This document shows positions 32,424 through 42,258 of a DNA stretch of 64,000 nt, one piece after another (the stretch's first letter is position 1; each line of letters opens with the position of its first letter). Both the position numbers and the translations under genes were made by a program. The notes beneath the pieces are model-generated. The model worked only from the letters and a program-made list of their open reading frames with translations. It did not search any database and was not told the origin of the DNA. This stretch comes from Gracilimonas halophila. Its GTDB lineage: Bacteria > Bacteroidota > Rhodothermia > Balneolales > Balneolaceae. The stretch is taken from the NCBI RefSeq assembly GCF_042684365.1, contig NZ_JBHULI010000022.1, positions 186,001-250,000 on the forward strand, read 5' to 3'.

Positions 32424-35400
32424 CAGTGCACCACTCCAATTTTTATCAGTTTGGTCTCTGTTTTACCGCCTACCGTAGCTTTTACCCGTGCCACATATCC
32501 GCCGCTACCCCAGTTTCGGGTGTCAACATTGACCTCCTGGGGAAGCCCCCCACTCGTTGTTACAGTTTCCTCGAAGATCACTCTTCCGCCCATAGTAATT
32601 ACTGTAATTTGAACCGTTCCTCCGGGAGAAGCAATTTGGAACCGAATATTGGTATCTTCATCTGCAGGATTTGGCCAATTATAAGTCTCTTTTTTATTCA
32701 GTACGCTGTATCCCTCATTACCTGATGAGGAGTTATCTTGTACCCGGGCAGAAACTTTATTGAATTCATTTTGGCCATAACGGCTGCCCCATTTAGTTTC
32801 CGTTACCTGTGTTAACTCCCATGATTTTAATGCTCCTTTATGACTGACGGCATAGAGCCTTCCCTCATAAATTATGGGATGAACGGGTTGGTCGTTTTGA
32901 GAAATCACTTTGCCGATGTGAAGGGGAAATCCGGCTACGGTGCTTCCATCCTGATGGTAAGCGTAGATATTCATGGAATATGTATCCTGTCCCACTACAA
33001 ACGTAGCATATTCACTTCCTGAAGAAATCAGATCTGTATGTAATGGTGTCCCTATAAATTTGATTCCTTCGGGGGCGTCAATGGGAGTATGATTCAAAAT
33101 ACCGCCGATCTTGTTTATACCAATTAGTCGGTTATTGAGTTTATCAACCCGGATAATGGAACCATTGTCCAGAATAGCAGGCCATTCGGCATCATCTTCT
33201 TCAAATACTGTAATGACAGGGTCACTTAAGCTTGGATCTATCATCGAAAACCGATCGTCTTCAAAAACATAAAAAACAGTACGGTTTCCTAATTGTATGC
33301 TTCCGGTATAAGTCCTGTTTTGGGCAGATCCGATATTGAAATTAAAATTGGGAATAGAAGTAAAAGTCACTGTATTACTTGCGATCTCTGAATATTCCCC
33401 GCCAATAATTTCACTTCGTTGAAATGGGATGGAGCCCAGCGAAATCAAAGAGCCGTCGTTTGTATTTATGCCGGTAGTGGTATGGTCAGCGTGAAGGATG
33501 GAGCCATCCTGTGAACTGATGAATGATTCATTCTTTGGTATTGAGGCTGTCCAGGTTGTGTCAAAGGTCTGAGTGGAGCTGTTCCAGTTTAAAGAGGCCA
33601 GGTCTATATTTGGCTGGCTATCCTCAGGTTTTGTGGCAAGGATCAGATTTTCACCTGCCAAAGGTTGTTGAACGGAACGGTTTGTAAGCTGGAACTGCAT
33701 ATTAACAGGATCAGAAATAGATACTGCAGTTACAAACTCGCGAGAAGGTACGATCAGAAAGGTATCAGTGGGTGTTTCATGAACTGATAATGAAAGAGGA
33801 TATTTATTATAATAGGAATCCTGACCAGTATAATAGTTTTGGGATGAATCTAACTGAACAGAAAAAATGGAAGTGAAAAGATCTTCAAATGGTTCAGAAG
33901 GTTGAATTTGCAAGGTTGCAATGGGAAGATTTTCAGAGAATTCATACAATTCAAAGAATGATGGGGCACCGGAATTGCTGTTGTTATTCGGTGTGGTACC
34001 GGGTCCAAATTTATTTTCGTAAAGACTGATCGACCGCCCTGATTCCAGTATCACCCGGTAGTCATTGCCTGCCCACCAAAAGTCAAAAGCTGTTCCGAAT
34101 GCAGCACTGTTATTCAAAGCTCCGGGAACCGGTTCTCCAATATCCGCTGCACCGTCGGCTTCTTCGAGAGCTATACCTCGGCGTTCCGGGTCTGCGTTAA
34201 CTCGGTCGTTACTGATTGTTGCATTGATAACAGCTTCATCAATGTGCCAGATCAGGATTCCTCCATTCAAGTCACGGTCGTCTGCAGGATCATTTTCATC
34301 TTCGCCGGTGTCGAGTCCGCCTGGCAGACTGAAGTCAAAATTTGTCGCATTAACGAAAACACCGGGTTCCAGCAGTTCATCAAACCCATCTTGCTGAAAT
34401 ACAAAAGCTTCATCTTGATTGGTAAAGGTTTGGTCGACTTCCGTACCATCAGCATTGCGAATGGTGATTGTGGTTCCTGCATTGTCAGGATCACGATGTC
34501 TGTTTTCTATCAGAAAATATTCAGAATCAGAGAGAATATATTTAGCAATGCTGTTTGGCTGATTCAGGGAACCTGCGGGCAGAGAGATATCTCCCGCGGT
34601 GTTCTCATTGATGGTGAAGGGCGTTTCCCATCCCAGATAGACCTTTTCCCATGCTGAAGGTTCAGGGGGGAAGAGTCCATTGTAAGCGAAAAATCCGGCT
34701 CCATCCATAAGTCCGAACCGGCCAATTCCGGGATCTCCGGTTTCGGTATTGAAAAGATCAGGAAGGCCCAGATGACTCCCAATTGAAGCGATCAATAATC
34801 CGTTTATGGAAAGGGGGAACACGAATTCGTTATCCTGAATATCAAGCCCGCGTCGCGACTCCGTTCTTGGGATGATCAAAGAGTTTGTAACCCTGAAACT
34901 TCCGTTGTTAACCGGGAATCCGTTAAAACCGGGTTCATTTAAAAGTGAACGAAGGTTCTCTTTTCTCAAATAAATAGAAGGGATATCAAAAGGTGTTATA
35001 TCCAGGTTTGTACCTGTCAGTTCGATATCCCTGCCTACTCCGGCGTGGAAGATGATAAAAGCTGTTGTTTCCGGATCTAAACCGGTAGCGTCAAAATTGT
35101 CACCCGATTCTACTTGTGCCCAGGCATCACGGGCAAGTTCAGCTATTTTCTCATTGGTGAAGGTTTCTCCGATCGGGGAATATTCTTCCATCTTTTTTGG
35201 AAGCCGGTAGATATCAGGCAGAACCTGATAGTTGATAGTAAGCTGCCCATCGGATGATTTTTCATAATAATTCTTGGCAAACTCGAGGTGAGCTTCAAAA
35301 TAATTTTGGTTATGGGGGAGGGGTTCAACCCTAACTTCAGCAGCATTCTGCAGGTAGGGGAGCCCTTGCATTCCATCAGGTCCGAAAATACCGGAACCTG

Positions 35401-35617
35401 AAGTAAGCCGGTTAGTATCCGGTTGAAATTCGACCATGATGGCAACCACATCTAATGTACCTGTGGCATCAAGAGTTTGGTTTATTTGGAGCACTGATTG
35501 GGAAATAGGATGTGTTCGTTGCACAGTAATATCCTGCGCACCGGCCAACTGATAACTAAAAAGAAAGAGCATGCTAATACTTAACATGCTCTTTAAAAAA
35601 TGCTTCAATTCAGGCAT
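32423..35617 (-). CDS. T9SS-sorted M6-metalloprotease-like protein with a degenerate zinc motif
   Basis: 1064 residues: signal peptide (MLFLFSYQLAGAQ), M6/immune-inhibitor-A-like domain (about 50-480), a beta-rich middle and a C-terminal type IX sorting domain (YNWPNPADEDTNIRFQIASP to KTETKLIKIGVVH). In active M6 enzymes the sequence is HEFGHxLGLPDLY; here residues 277-288 read ASIGSHLGLPDLF, so all three HExxH residues are replaced although the downstream GLPD and FGLMDGAG are kept. It is probably a surface-exposed pseudoprotease. Stop and start overlap with the next gene (TGATG), and it begins three bases after porV ends. Confidence 0.88.
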   Translation of the reverse strand: MPELKHFLKSMLSISMLFLFSYQLAGAQDITVQRTHPISQSVLQINQTLDATGTLDVVAIMVEFQPDTNRLTSGSGIFGPDGMQGLPYLQNAAEVRVEPLPHNQNYFEAHLEFAKNYYEKSSDGQLTINYQVLPDIYRLPKKMEEYSPIGETFTNEKIAELARDAWAQVESGDNFDATGLDPETTAFIIFHAGVGRDIELTGTNLDITPFDIPSIYLRKENLRSLLNEPGFNGFPVNNGSFRVTNSLIIPRTESRRGLDIQDNEFVFPLSINGLLIASIGSHLGLPDLFNTETGDPGIGRFGLMDGAGFFAYNGLFPPEPSAWEKVYLGWETPFTINENTAGDISLPAGSLNQPNSIAKYILSDSEYFLIENRHRDPDNAGTTITIRNADGTEVDQTFTNQDEAFVFQQDGFDELLEPGVFVNATNFDFSLPGGLDTGEDENDPADDRDLNGGILIWHIDEAVINATISNDRVNADPERRGIALEEADGAADIGEPVPGALNNSAAFGTAFDFWWAGNDYRVILESGRSISLYENKFGPGTTPNNNSNSGAPSFFELYEFSENLPIATLQIQPSEPFEDLFTSIFSVQLDSSQNYYTGQDSYYNKYPLSLSVHETPTDTFLIVPSREFVTAVSISDPVNMQFQLTNRSVQQPLAGENLILATKPEDSQPNIDLASLNWNSSTQTFDTTWTASIPKNESFISSQDGSILHADHTTTGINTNDGSLISLGSIPFQRSEIIGGEYSEIASNTVTFTSIPNFNFNIGSAQNRTYTGSIQLGNRTVFYVFEDDRFSMIDPSLSDPVITVFEEDDAEWPAILDNGSIIRVDKLNNRLIGINKIGGILNHTPIDAPEGIKFIGTPLHTDLISSGSEYATFVVGQDTYSMNIYAYHQDGSTVAGFPLHIGKVISQNDQPVHPIIYEGRLYAVSHKGALKSWELTQVTETKWGSRYGQNEFNKVSARVQDNSSSGNEGYSVLNKKETYNWPNPADEDTNIRFQIASPGGTVQITVITMGGRVIFEETVTTSGGLPQEVNVDTRNWGSGGYVARVKATVGGKTETKLIKIGVVH

Positions 35618-35620
35618 GTA

Positions 35621-36772
35621 TTAAAAATCAATGAGCAAACTAAATCGCAAAGTATTTGCAAGTGGATGATCAGATTCAAGGGTTTTTATATAACTGAAAT
35701 CAACCCCAAAAAAGTTGTAACGAAGTCCAGCTCCAAAGGTGATGTATTCACGATCACCGTTCTGAGGATCTTCAAAATAATATCCGCCGCGAAGGGCAAA
35801 TTGATCTGCATACCAGTATTCGAGTCCTGCACCGATCATAAATTGCTGCATTAGGCCCACTTCAACAGTATTTGTACCATCAAACCTTTCAAAGCTGCTC
35901 CATGAGTTGAATAGAGCTTCTATAGGGCCTGAAGCAACCTGAGTAGTATCTACATTACCCTGTCCATCGCTGTTGTATACCGGCTTTGTACGTGCCATTA
36001 TCTTGGAGATGTCGTTGGCTATGGTAATACGGTTAATACCTTCATCATCAAGGTCCAGATCAAAAGCCCATCCGAAACGGAGTAAGGTGGGAAGTGGGTC
36101 TTTTTGGGCGTTGTCAGTGTATTGGATACCCGGCCCCAGATTCGACAGGTTAGTACCAAAACTGAACTTTGCTTCACGTCCACCTATTTTAAAAGGATCA
36201 GTTTTATAGAGAAAAGACAGGTCAACAGCTACACTGCTACCCGGGTTTACCTGTTGGGCACTGATGGAAGTACCGCTTGCAAGGCTTGAGTAGATGACTC
36301 TCAAACTTGTTCCGGCTGCAAAATTATCACTGAATTTATGTCCATAGGAAGCACCAAATGCTACTTCATAACTATTAAATCGTGAAATTGGCTCAGGCCC
36401 GGTTTCATCAGTTACAACTTGCTCTCCCAGGTTTAGATACGTCAAATGAGCTCCTATTGTACCAATACCTTCTATATAATATGTGCCTACCACATAATCA
36501 TAAAAAAGGTCATTAACGTTAAAGTTAGCCAACCAGTTAGAATGAGTAATACTGGCTTGATTTGTTCCATCCTGAAAAGCCAGCCCGGCCGGATTCCAGA
36601 ATAAAGCAGAGGCATTATCCGCTATGGCAACCCCGGTGTTACCCATTCCGGCTCCACGGGAATCAGGTTCGATCTGAAGAAATGGTACCGCTGTTATGGC
36701 TACCTGGGCATTGGTAATAGCAGGTAAAAGAAATAAGAAACCTGCTGTAATTAGTGAAACTGTCCTTTTCAT
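35621..36772 (-). CDS. porV: Type IX secretion outer-membrane protein PorV (LptO)
   Basis: 383 residues with signal peptide (FLFLLPAITNAQ). Opening PFLQIEPDSRGAGMGNTGVA and SALFWNPAGLAF are the hallmark of the PorV/UPF0164 family of 14-strand outer-membrane barrels, and the protein ends with an outer-membrane-type strand (NTLRFSLLIDF). PorV shuttles T9SS cargo from the translocon to the PorU sortase complex. It lies directly behind porU and three bases before a cargo gene, so sortase, shuttle and one client are encoded together. Confidence 0.93.
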   Translation of the reverse strand: MKRTVSLITAGFLFLLPAITNAQVAITAVPFLQIEPDSRGAGMGNTGVAIADNASALFWNPAGLAFQDGTNQASITHSNWLANFNVNDLFYDYVVGTYYIEGIGTIGAHLTYLNLGEQVVTDETGPEPISRFNSYEVAFGASYGHKFSDNFAAGTSLRVIYSSLASGTSISAQQVNPGSSVAVDLSFLYKTDPFKIGGREAKFSFGTNLSNLGPGIQYTDNAQKDPLPTLLRFGWAFDLDLDDEGINRITIANDISKIMARTKPVYNSDGQGNVDTTQVASGPIEALFNSWSSFERFDGTNTVEVGLMQQFMIGAGLEYWYADQFALRGGYYFEDPQNGDREYITFGAGLRYNFFGVDFSYIKTLESDHPLANTLRFSLLIDF

Positions 36773-36822
36773 AGTGCTTAATTTTAGTATAAATATAAGT
36801 GATTCAACGTTAATTTACGATG

Positions 36823-39800
36823 TTATCGTATGATCACGAGCTTTTCGATTTGCTCGGTTGTTTGTCTTCCTTTCGGGGTATCTGTTGCAACCCGAAGCAC
36901 ATAAATATAAGTACCGTTACCCAGGCGATTATGATCCCGGTCACGGCCATCCCATGAAATACTGGCATATGAACTTGTAGTTATGAGTTGATTTTCAATT
37001 TGCTGAACCGGTTTTCCGCTTAGGGTAAATATCCTCACGGATACATCTAATGGATTGCCCGGTTGATTATGTTCGAAGGTGAAGCGGGTGACATTGTTCA
37101 TCGGGTTAGGATAGTTATATACGTTTCTGACGCTTAACTCCTCACTTGATGCAACTTCAAAAAAGATCTCCTTTTCTGAAAAGTTGTTATGTACGTCCCA
37201 CGCTCGAACTTTGAGGCTATAGCTGCCCTCGGGAAGTTCATCCAGAGGGTACTCGATACGCCCCCTTGTGTAATCATTAAGGCTGCCCTCATAAAAATCG
37301 TTGAGGACAAATGATTGTTGTGGTTTGGTATCGATAGTAGCAATTATCTCATGTCCTACTCCTGTTCCTGTAGTATTTATTCCGGATTGATCTTGTAATT
37401 CTATGATTAAATTCGGTGCACTGTTTACCAGGTTGCCGTTAACAAAACGTTGGTCGTTTAAAAAGATATCGAGCTCCGGACCCTTTCCGTCATCTTCGGC
37501 ATCTTCATTGGTGCCGTTAAACCTGATCTTGGTGAATGAGCCTCCGGCTGTTTGTCCCTCACTGCCGGCAAAAGCAATGATCCTTCCTGTGCTATCTGAA
37601 AAACTGATGTCTTTTGGTACAATAAAAGTAGCACTGAACTGTCCGTTTTCAACAGCAGCTTTCCCCTTAAAAAGCACGTCATTTTCTACGGTATATTTGC
37701 AGTCGGTCAGGTAGCAATTGTCCTGTTGAACCCATTCTCTGTCTGAGGGTAGATTTACGGTTCGGTTTGCATCCATAACCGATATGGTTGTTTCTCCATT
37801 AAAAGAACTGAAGGCATTGCCATTCAGATCCTTAATTTCACCGGAAAGGGTAACCCGGTCTAAAGCTCGAATCGTCAAGATCGTATCTTGTCCTGATTCT
37901 ATATAATCATTAATGGAAGTGATCTCAGACTTGTATTCCGGCAATCGAAATTTTGTAGCTGGGTCTCCGATCAAAATGAATTTCTTGCTGTTTCTGGTAG
38001 AGATGACCGTAGAACTATTGATCATAGTATTTTTAGTTTCCCGGTAGATATCTCCAAATCGCTTGGGTAAGGAGCCGGAACTTCTATCGACCAATTGCTG
38101 TGATAAAGCCACGTTCAATCCAAAATTGTTTCGTGCTGTAATTCCCTGACCTGTGTATACTACTCTCGTAGTTGTAAAGGCTGCGATCACCCCTCCATTA
38201 TCAGCGAAGAACAATTGTTCAGCTCCGGATTGTGCATCAATATCATCATATCTTCCAAATTGACAGGTAGCTGTAATAAGTACAGCAAGTCGATCCCGGT
38301 TTGTTAAACTTGGGATATATTCACTACGGAATAGGTTCTCATCGGATAATGTTTGCTCATTTCCATGCCCTGAGTAATTTAATACCAGGGTTCCGTTGTT
38401 GAGTGTACTGATGAATTCTCTTGTAGCTTCAGGAACTTCTCTTCCTGCTCCGGTGATCTCTTCAGGGTAAGCGAATTCATAGATCTTCCTGAGACGGATA
38501 CCCGGTTCAATGATATTCATTCGCTTTGCAGTCTCATCCGCATTTAACACGTGAAGGTCCCTATTGCGTTGCACATCAGGGAAATCATCATCAGCGGCAA
38601 AAGTAAAAAGGTTTTGCCATGAACCGGTATTTGAAGGGTTTTCGTAGGTCTTGATCTTTTGAATGGCAATGGCCGCTTCAGTTCGGGTTTGTGCTGAAAT
38701 ACGGCCGATCCCAATATCAAGTAAATGTGAATCAGGGGTTTCTCCGCTTCCATTAAGATCTAAGTTCCCTTCATTGTCATCAAGCAGTCCAAAAAAATCA
38801 TCGGTTGCATAGGAAGCCGTACGGTGAAGTGATTCCTCGCTTTGGTATGTAACTATATGATTGGTAAAGCCGGTATTGATGATGCTTTTGTAATCGTAGA
38901 TAGTATCCCCAAAAAGCAGCAAATATTTTGGAGGTTCTCGGTTATCAGAAAGAGCACGGTCGTATAGAAATTTCACATAATCCCGAATTGCAACAGGATC
39001 GGTTACCCCTCCTGAAAACTCATTCATTATTTGTTCCTGTGTTACTACTACAGGTGTTAATCCATCATTATTTGCTCTATAGGAAGCCAATTCCTGTGCA
39101 TATTCCAGGAAATCAGCAGTAGTTACAATGATATAATCAGGATATTCTGAAACCGCACGGATATTTTGCTGTTCAATTGCTGCTCCCAGAGCAGGAGTTT
39201 GGAAATCTGACTGGGCGATGAACTGAAGATTATCTCCCGATCGATAGTTGAAGGTGAAATCACTTCCTGAATATGAGCCTGATAATAGTTTGGGAGAGGT
39301 TACATCAGTTACGTCCATCACCATTGGTTCACTGCTAAAACCTGTTAACTGATATTCAGCCAGTTCATTGGACGAGCCGTCTTCAGGAGAATAAAAATAC
39401 AGAAAGTCATTCTCAGCAACGAGTTCGCGTTCGGCTGAAATTCTTATCCAGTCAAAATATCCATTAGACCCACTGGCATTGTGATTGTATGAAGCACGAA
39501 CGTTGATCACTCCATTCTCAGGAGAGATATTTATGGTTTCAGAGAAAGTGCGTGCTATTCCGGCTCTGCCTTCACTGCTTGTATAAGATCCTGATTGAGG
39601 TAAAAAGAGATTAGTAACTTGTGCTTCGTTCATCTCAATTTGAAATGAAGCACTATTGGTAGACCTATTCACAAATTGGCCGGATATCTCAACAGGCCGG
39701 TTTTGAATAAGTCCGACCAAAGTATCGCTTAGAATGTCAATTAAAACACCGTTGGTTGAAGTATCAAAACGTTTTCCAAGCCAGTTTCTGCCTGATTTAA

Positions 39801-40728
39801 ATCGCTCTTCAACTTTATAGAGCTCTTCTTCTTTCCATATAAAATCTTTGAACGATGATATTGAACGCGAAGGATCGAGATTATTATTAATTGCTGAAAG
39901 ACGTTCTCCCTCTTCCGTTGCTACAGTTAAAAATACATAGTTGCGATCACTGTAAGGGTGAACATCATGAAAGTATGTACCATTGTCACGGGTCACTCTA
40001 TCAGGATCGTTAGCATAAAAAATAACGCGGTCATTGGTATTGAACGAGCCGTCAGACTCACCTTCTACCAAGATAGGGATCTGAGTAAATACGGGTCTGG
40101 GTTCACTATTTTCCTCAGGAAGCTGATAACCGCCGGTTCCCCATATCTGTATGTCTCTAGGATCGATGGAACCCAGGTCAATACCTAATTCTTCAAGGTA
40201 ATCAGCATCAAGTGCGTAAATGCTATTCTTTGTGATGGGAATTTTATGCCAAGTTCCCGTTTCAAATATTGCGGGCTGATTAGAGGTCAATCGTTGACGT
40301 TTTGGAGCGATCCGGTCTCCTTCTTTGTACACTCTGATCCTCATCCTCTCTAGAATTTTGGTTGAGTGCTCATTATATCGAGTAACGTTAATACTTAAGG
40401 CGCTAACCCGTAGTCCTTGAGATATGCCGGGGTCAGAAGTCTCAATTAAAGGAGCATGCCCACCTGAAAGTGACAACACATTGGCTTTGTCAGAAGGGAC
40501 AACATCAGGAGAGGTGGCAACAACCTGATCAAGTATTTGGTACCGGATCGTATTTCCAGATACCGGGGCAGTAAGGCCGATAGGAGACATTATTTTGAGT
40601 TCAGGATTATTGAACTCATAGTCTGTAAAAGTATCTGTTTCTGCTACTACTTTCAGTTGTTGGGCTTGTGCAGCCTGAACAATTAATAAGCAAAGCAAAC
40701 CACTAATAAAAAGCAGCTTGTTAAGCAT
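36823..40728 (-). CDS. porU: Type IX secretion sortase PorU (C25 peptidase family)
   Basis: 1301 residues: signal peptide (LFISGLLCLLIVQAAQAQ), long beta-rich N-terminal region, gingipain-like C25 catalytic domain (about 540-940) and a C-terminal FlgD/CTD-like Ig domain (VYNYPNPMNNVTRFTFEHNQ to EKLVIIR). Catalytic His788 lies in VLNYSGHGNEQ and Cys822 in VLITATCQFGRYDD, spaced 34 residues apart as in gingipains. PorU cleaves the sorting domain of T9SS cargo at the outer membrane and attaches the cargo to the surface. It is the first gene of the minus-strand operon. Confidence 0.93.
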   Translation of the reverse strand: MLNKLLFISGLLCLLIVQAAQAQQLKVVAETDTFTDYEFNNPELKIMSPIGLTAPVSGNTIRYQILDQVVATSPDVVPSDKANVLSLSGGHAPLIETSDPGISQGLRVSALSINVTRYNEHSTKILERMRIRVYKEGDRIAPKRQRLTSNQPAIFETGTWHKIPITKNSIYALDADYLEELGIDLGSIDPRDIQIWGTGGYQLPEENSEPRPVFTQIPILVEGESDGSFNTNDRVIFYANDPDRVTRDNGTYFHDVHPYSDRNYVFLTVATEEGERLSAINNNLDPSRSISSFKDFIWKEEELYKVEERFKSGRNWLGKRFDTSTNGVLIDILSDTLVGLIQNRPVEISGQFVNRSTNSASFQIEMNEAQVTNLFLPQSGSYTSSEGRAGIARTFSETINISPENGVINVRASYNHNASGSNGYFDWIRISAERELVAENDFLYFYSPEDGSSNELAEYQLTGFSSEPMVMDVTDVTSPKLLSGSYSGSDFTFNYRSGDNLQFIAQSDFQTPALGAAIEQQNIRAVSEYPDYIIVTTADFLEYAQELASYRANNDGLTPVVVTQEQIMNEFSGGVTDPVAIRDYVKFLYDRALSDNREPPKYLLLFGDTIYDYKSIINTGFTNHIVTYQSEESLHRTASYATDDFFGLLDDNEGNLDLNGSGETPDSHLLDIGIGRISAQTRTEAAIAIQKIKTYENPSNTGSWQNLFTFAADDDFPDVQRNRDLHVLNADETAKRMNIIEPGIRLRKIYEFAYPEEITGAGREVPEATREFISTLNNGTLVLNYSGHGNEQTLSDENLFRSEYIPSLTNRDRLAVLITATCQFGRYDDIDAQSGAEQLFFADNGGVIAAFTTTRVVYTGQGITARNNFGLNVALSQQLVDRSSGSLPKRFGDIYRETKNTMINSSTVISTRNSKKFILIGDPATKFRLPEYKSEITSINDYIESGQDTILTIRALDRVTLSGEIKDLNGNAFSSFNGETTISVMDANRTVNLPSDREWVQQDNCYLTDCKYTVENDVLFKGKAAVENGQFSATFIVPKDISFSDSTGRIIAFAGSEGQTAGGSFTKIRFNGTNEDAEDDGKGPELDIFLNDQRFVNGNLVNSAPNLIIELQDQSGINTTGTGVGHEIIATIDTKPQQSFVLNDFYEGSLNDYTRGRIEYPLDELPEGSYSLKVRAWDVHNNFSEKEIFFEVASSEELSVRNVYNYPNPMNNVTRFTFEHNQPGNPLDVSVRIFTLSGKPVQQIENQLITTSSYASISWDGRDRDHNRLGNGTYIYVLRVATDTPKGRQTTEQIEKLVIIR

Positions 40729-40957
40729 ATGAATGAATTATATTACAATGTGCGCGTTAGTAACGCTTAAAGTTTTGTAGCAGTATTTCTATATAGGATA
40801 TAGCACTTCAAGTTAAAGTTGACCTGTTGAGATAAGTATAGAATAAGCTTTAAAGTTATATTTGATGAATAATTAGTAGCGTTAATCTATATAAAGTTTG
40901 GTCTGTTTTATAAGTTGGTACTATAATATGTTGGAGAAGTAATAATGTCAACAAAAA

Positions 40958-40990
40958 AAATAGGCTCGTTTAAAAACGAGCCTATTTAAG
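40958..40990. terminator. Terminator downstream of the thiolase gene
   Basis: AAATAGGCTCGTTT and AAACGAGCCTATTT form a perfect stem with a short A loop; on the minus strand the run of T follows. It ends the thiolase transcript and shields it from the porU promoter region. Confidence 0.85.
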
Positions 40991-40994
40991 AAAT

Positions 40995-42173
40995 TTAAAG
41001 CATTTCGAGAACAAGTGACGAGGCTCCACCGCCGCCATTGCAAATTCCGGCGCATCCGTATTTCCCTTGTGTTCTTCTAAGGGCATGAATAAGCGTTACG
41101 ATGATCCGAGCACCTGAACAACCCAGTGGGTGTCCAATACTAACTGCTCCACCATGTATATTTACTTTTTCGGGATCTAACTCAAGTATCTGATTATTTG
41201 CTAGAGCAACTACAGAAAAGGCTTCATTGATCTCAAAAAGGTCTATGTCATTTTTTGTGAGCCCGGCTTTTTTAAGTGCGATTGGGATAGCATCAGATGG
41301 GGCGGTAGTAAACCACTCGGGAGCTTTTGCAGCGCTTGCATGGCTTAGGATCTTAGCCAAAGGTTTAAGTCCAAGTTCTTTGGCTTTCTCAGCACTCATT
41401 ACTAAAACAGCGGCAGCTCCATCATTAATACTCGAGGCATTTGCGGCAGTTACAGTTCCTTCTTTGTCAAAAACCGGACGAAGTTGAGGGATTTTTTCAA
41501 AGCGGACTTTATCCAGCTCTTCGTCTTTAACTACTTCGGTAACATTCCCTTTTCTGTCTTTGACCTTCATCTTGATGACTTCGTCCTGAAAATAACCTTT
41601 CTCAGTGGCTTCAATAGCTCTTTTATAAGAGGTGATGGCATATTCATCCTGCTCTTCACGGCTTATATCGCACTCTCTCCCACACAAGTCACCGGCATTT
41701 CCCATCAGATAGTCATTATATACATCCCAAAGGCCATCCTTTACAATACCATCTTCAGCCTGTGTATGGCCGTATTTGGAACCGAAACGTTGCTTCGGTA
41801 AATAATAGGGTACATTACTCATGCTTTCCATTCCTCCGGCAACAATGATATCAGCTTCGCCTAACCGAATCTGGTCAGCTGCGATCATAATGGATTTCAT
41901 CCCTGAGGCGCACACTTTATTTACAGTAGTAGCTGGAGTGCGTTGATTAAGTCCGGCCTTTAATGCAGCTTGTCGGGCTGGAGCTTGTCCAACACCGGCA
42001 GAAAGCACATTACCCATAAGAACTTCCTGAACATCATCAGCTTTTATACCCCCGGCTTTAACAGCCTCAAGGATTGCTGAAGCTCCAAGTTCCGGAGCTG
42101 TAAATGATGAGAGGCTTCCGCCAAATGCCCCCATTGGAGTTCGTTTTGCAGATACTATTACTACGTCTCGCAT
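40995..42173 (-). CDS. Acetyl-CoA acetyltransferase (thiolase)
   Basis: 392 residues of the thiolase superfamily. Catalytic Cys88 in VNKVCASGMKS, His in HGGAVSIGHPLGCSGARI and the second Cys in GICNGGGGASS are all present; the start MRDVVIVSAKRTPMGAFGG is typical of biosynthetic-type acetoacetyl-CoA thiolases (AtoB/PhaA). It condenses or cleaves acetoacetyl-CoA. Together with the acyl-CoA dehydrogenases at 53 and 54.6 kb it points to active acyl-CoA metabolism. Confidence 0.94.
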   Translation of the reverse strand: MRDVVIVSAKRTPMGAFGGSLSSFTAPELGASAILEAVKAGGIKADDVQEVLMGNVLSAGVGQAPARQAALKAGLNQRTPATTVNKVCASGMKSIMIAADQIRLGEADIIVAGGMESMSNVPYYLPKQRFGSKYGHTQAEDGIVKDGLWDVYNDYLMGNAGDLCGRECDISREEQDEYAITSYKRAIEATEKGYFQDEVIKMKVKDRKGNVTEVVKDEELDKVRFEKIPQLRPVFDKEGTVTAANASSINDGAAAVLVMSAEKAKELGLKPLAKILSHASAAKAPEWFTTAPSDAIPIALKKAGLTKNDIDLFEINEAFSVVALANNQILELDPEKVNIHGGAVSIGHPLGCSGARIIVTLIHALRRTQGKYGCAGICNGGGGASSLVLEML

Positions 42174-42258
42174 GATAGAAAATGATTTAAATTAGAAATT
42201 CTGAAAGCGCTTTATATAAAGGTTAAAAATACTAAAGCGCTGTGAATGATGGAAGATG

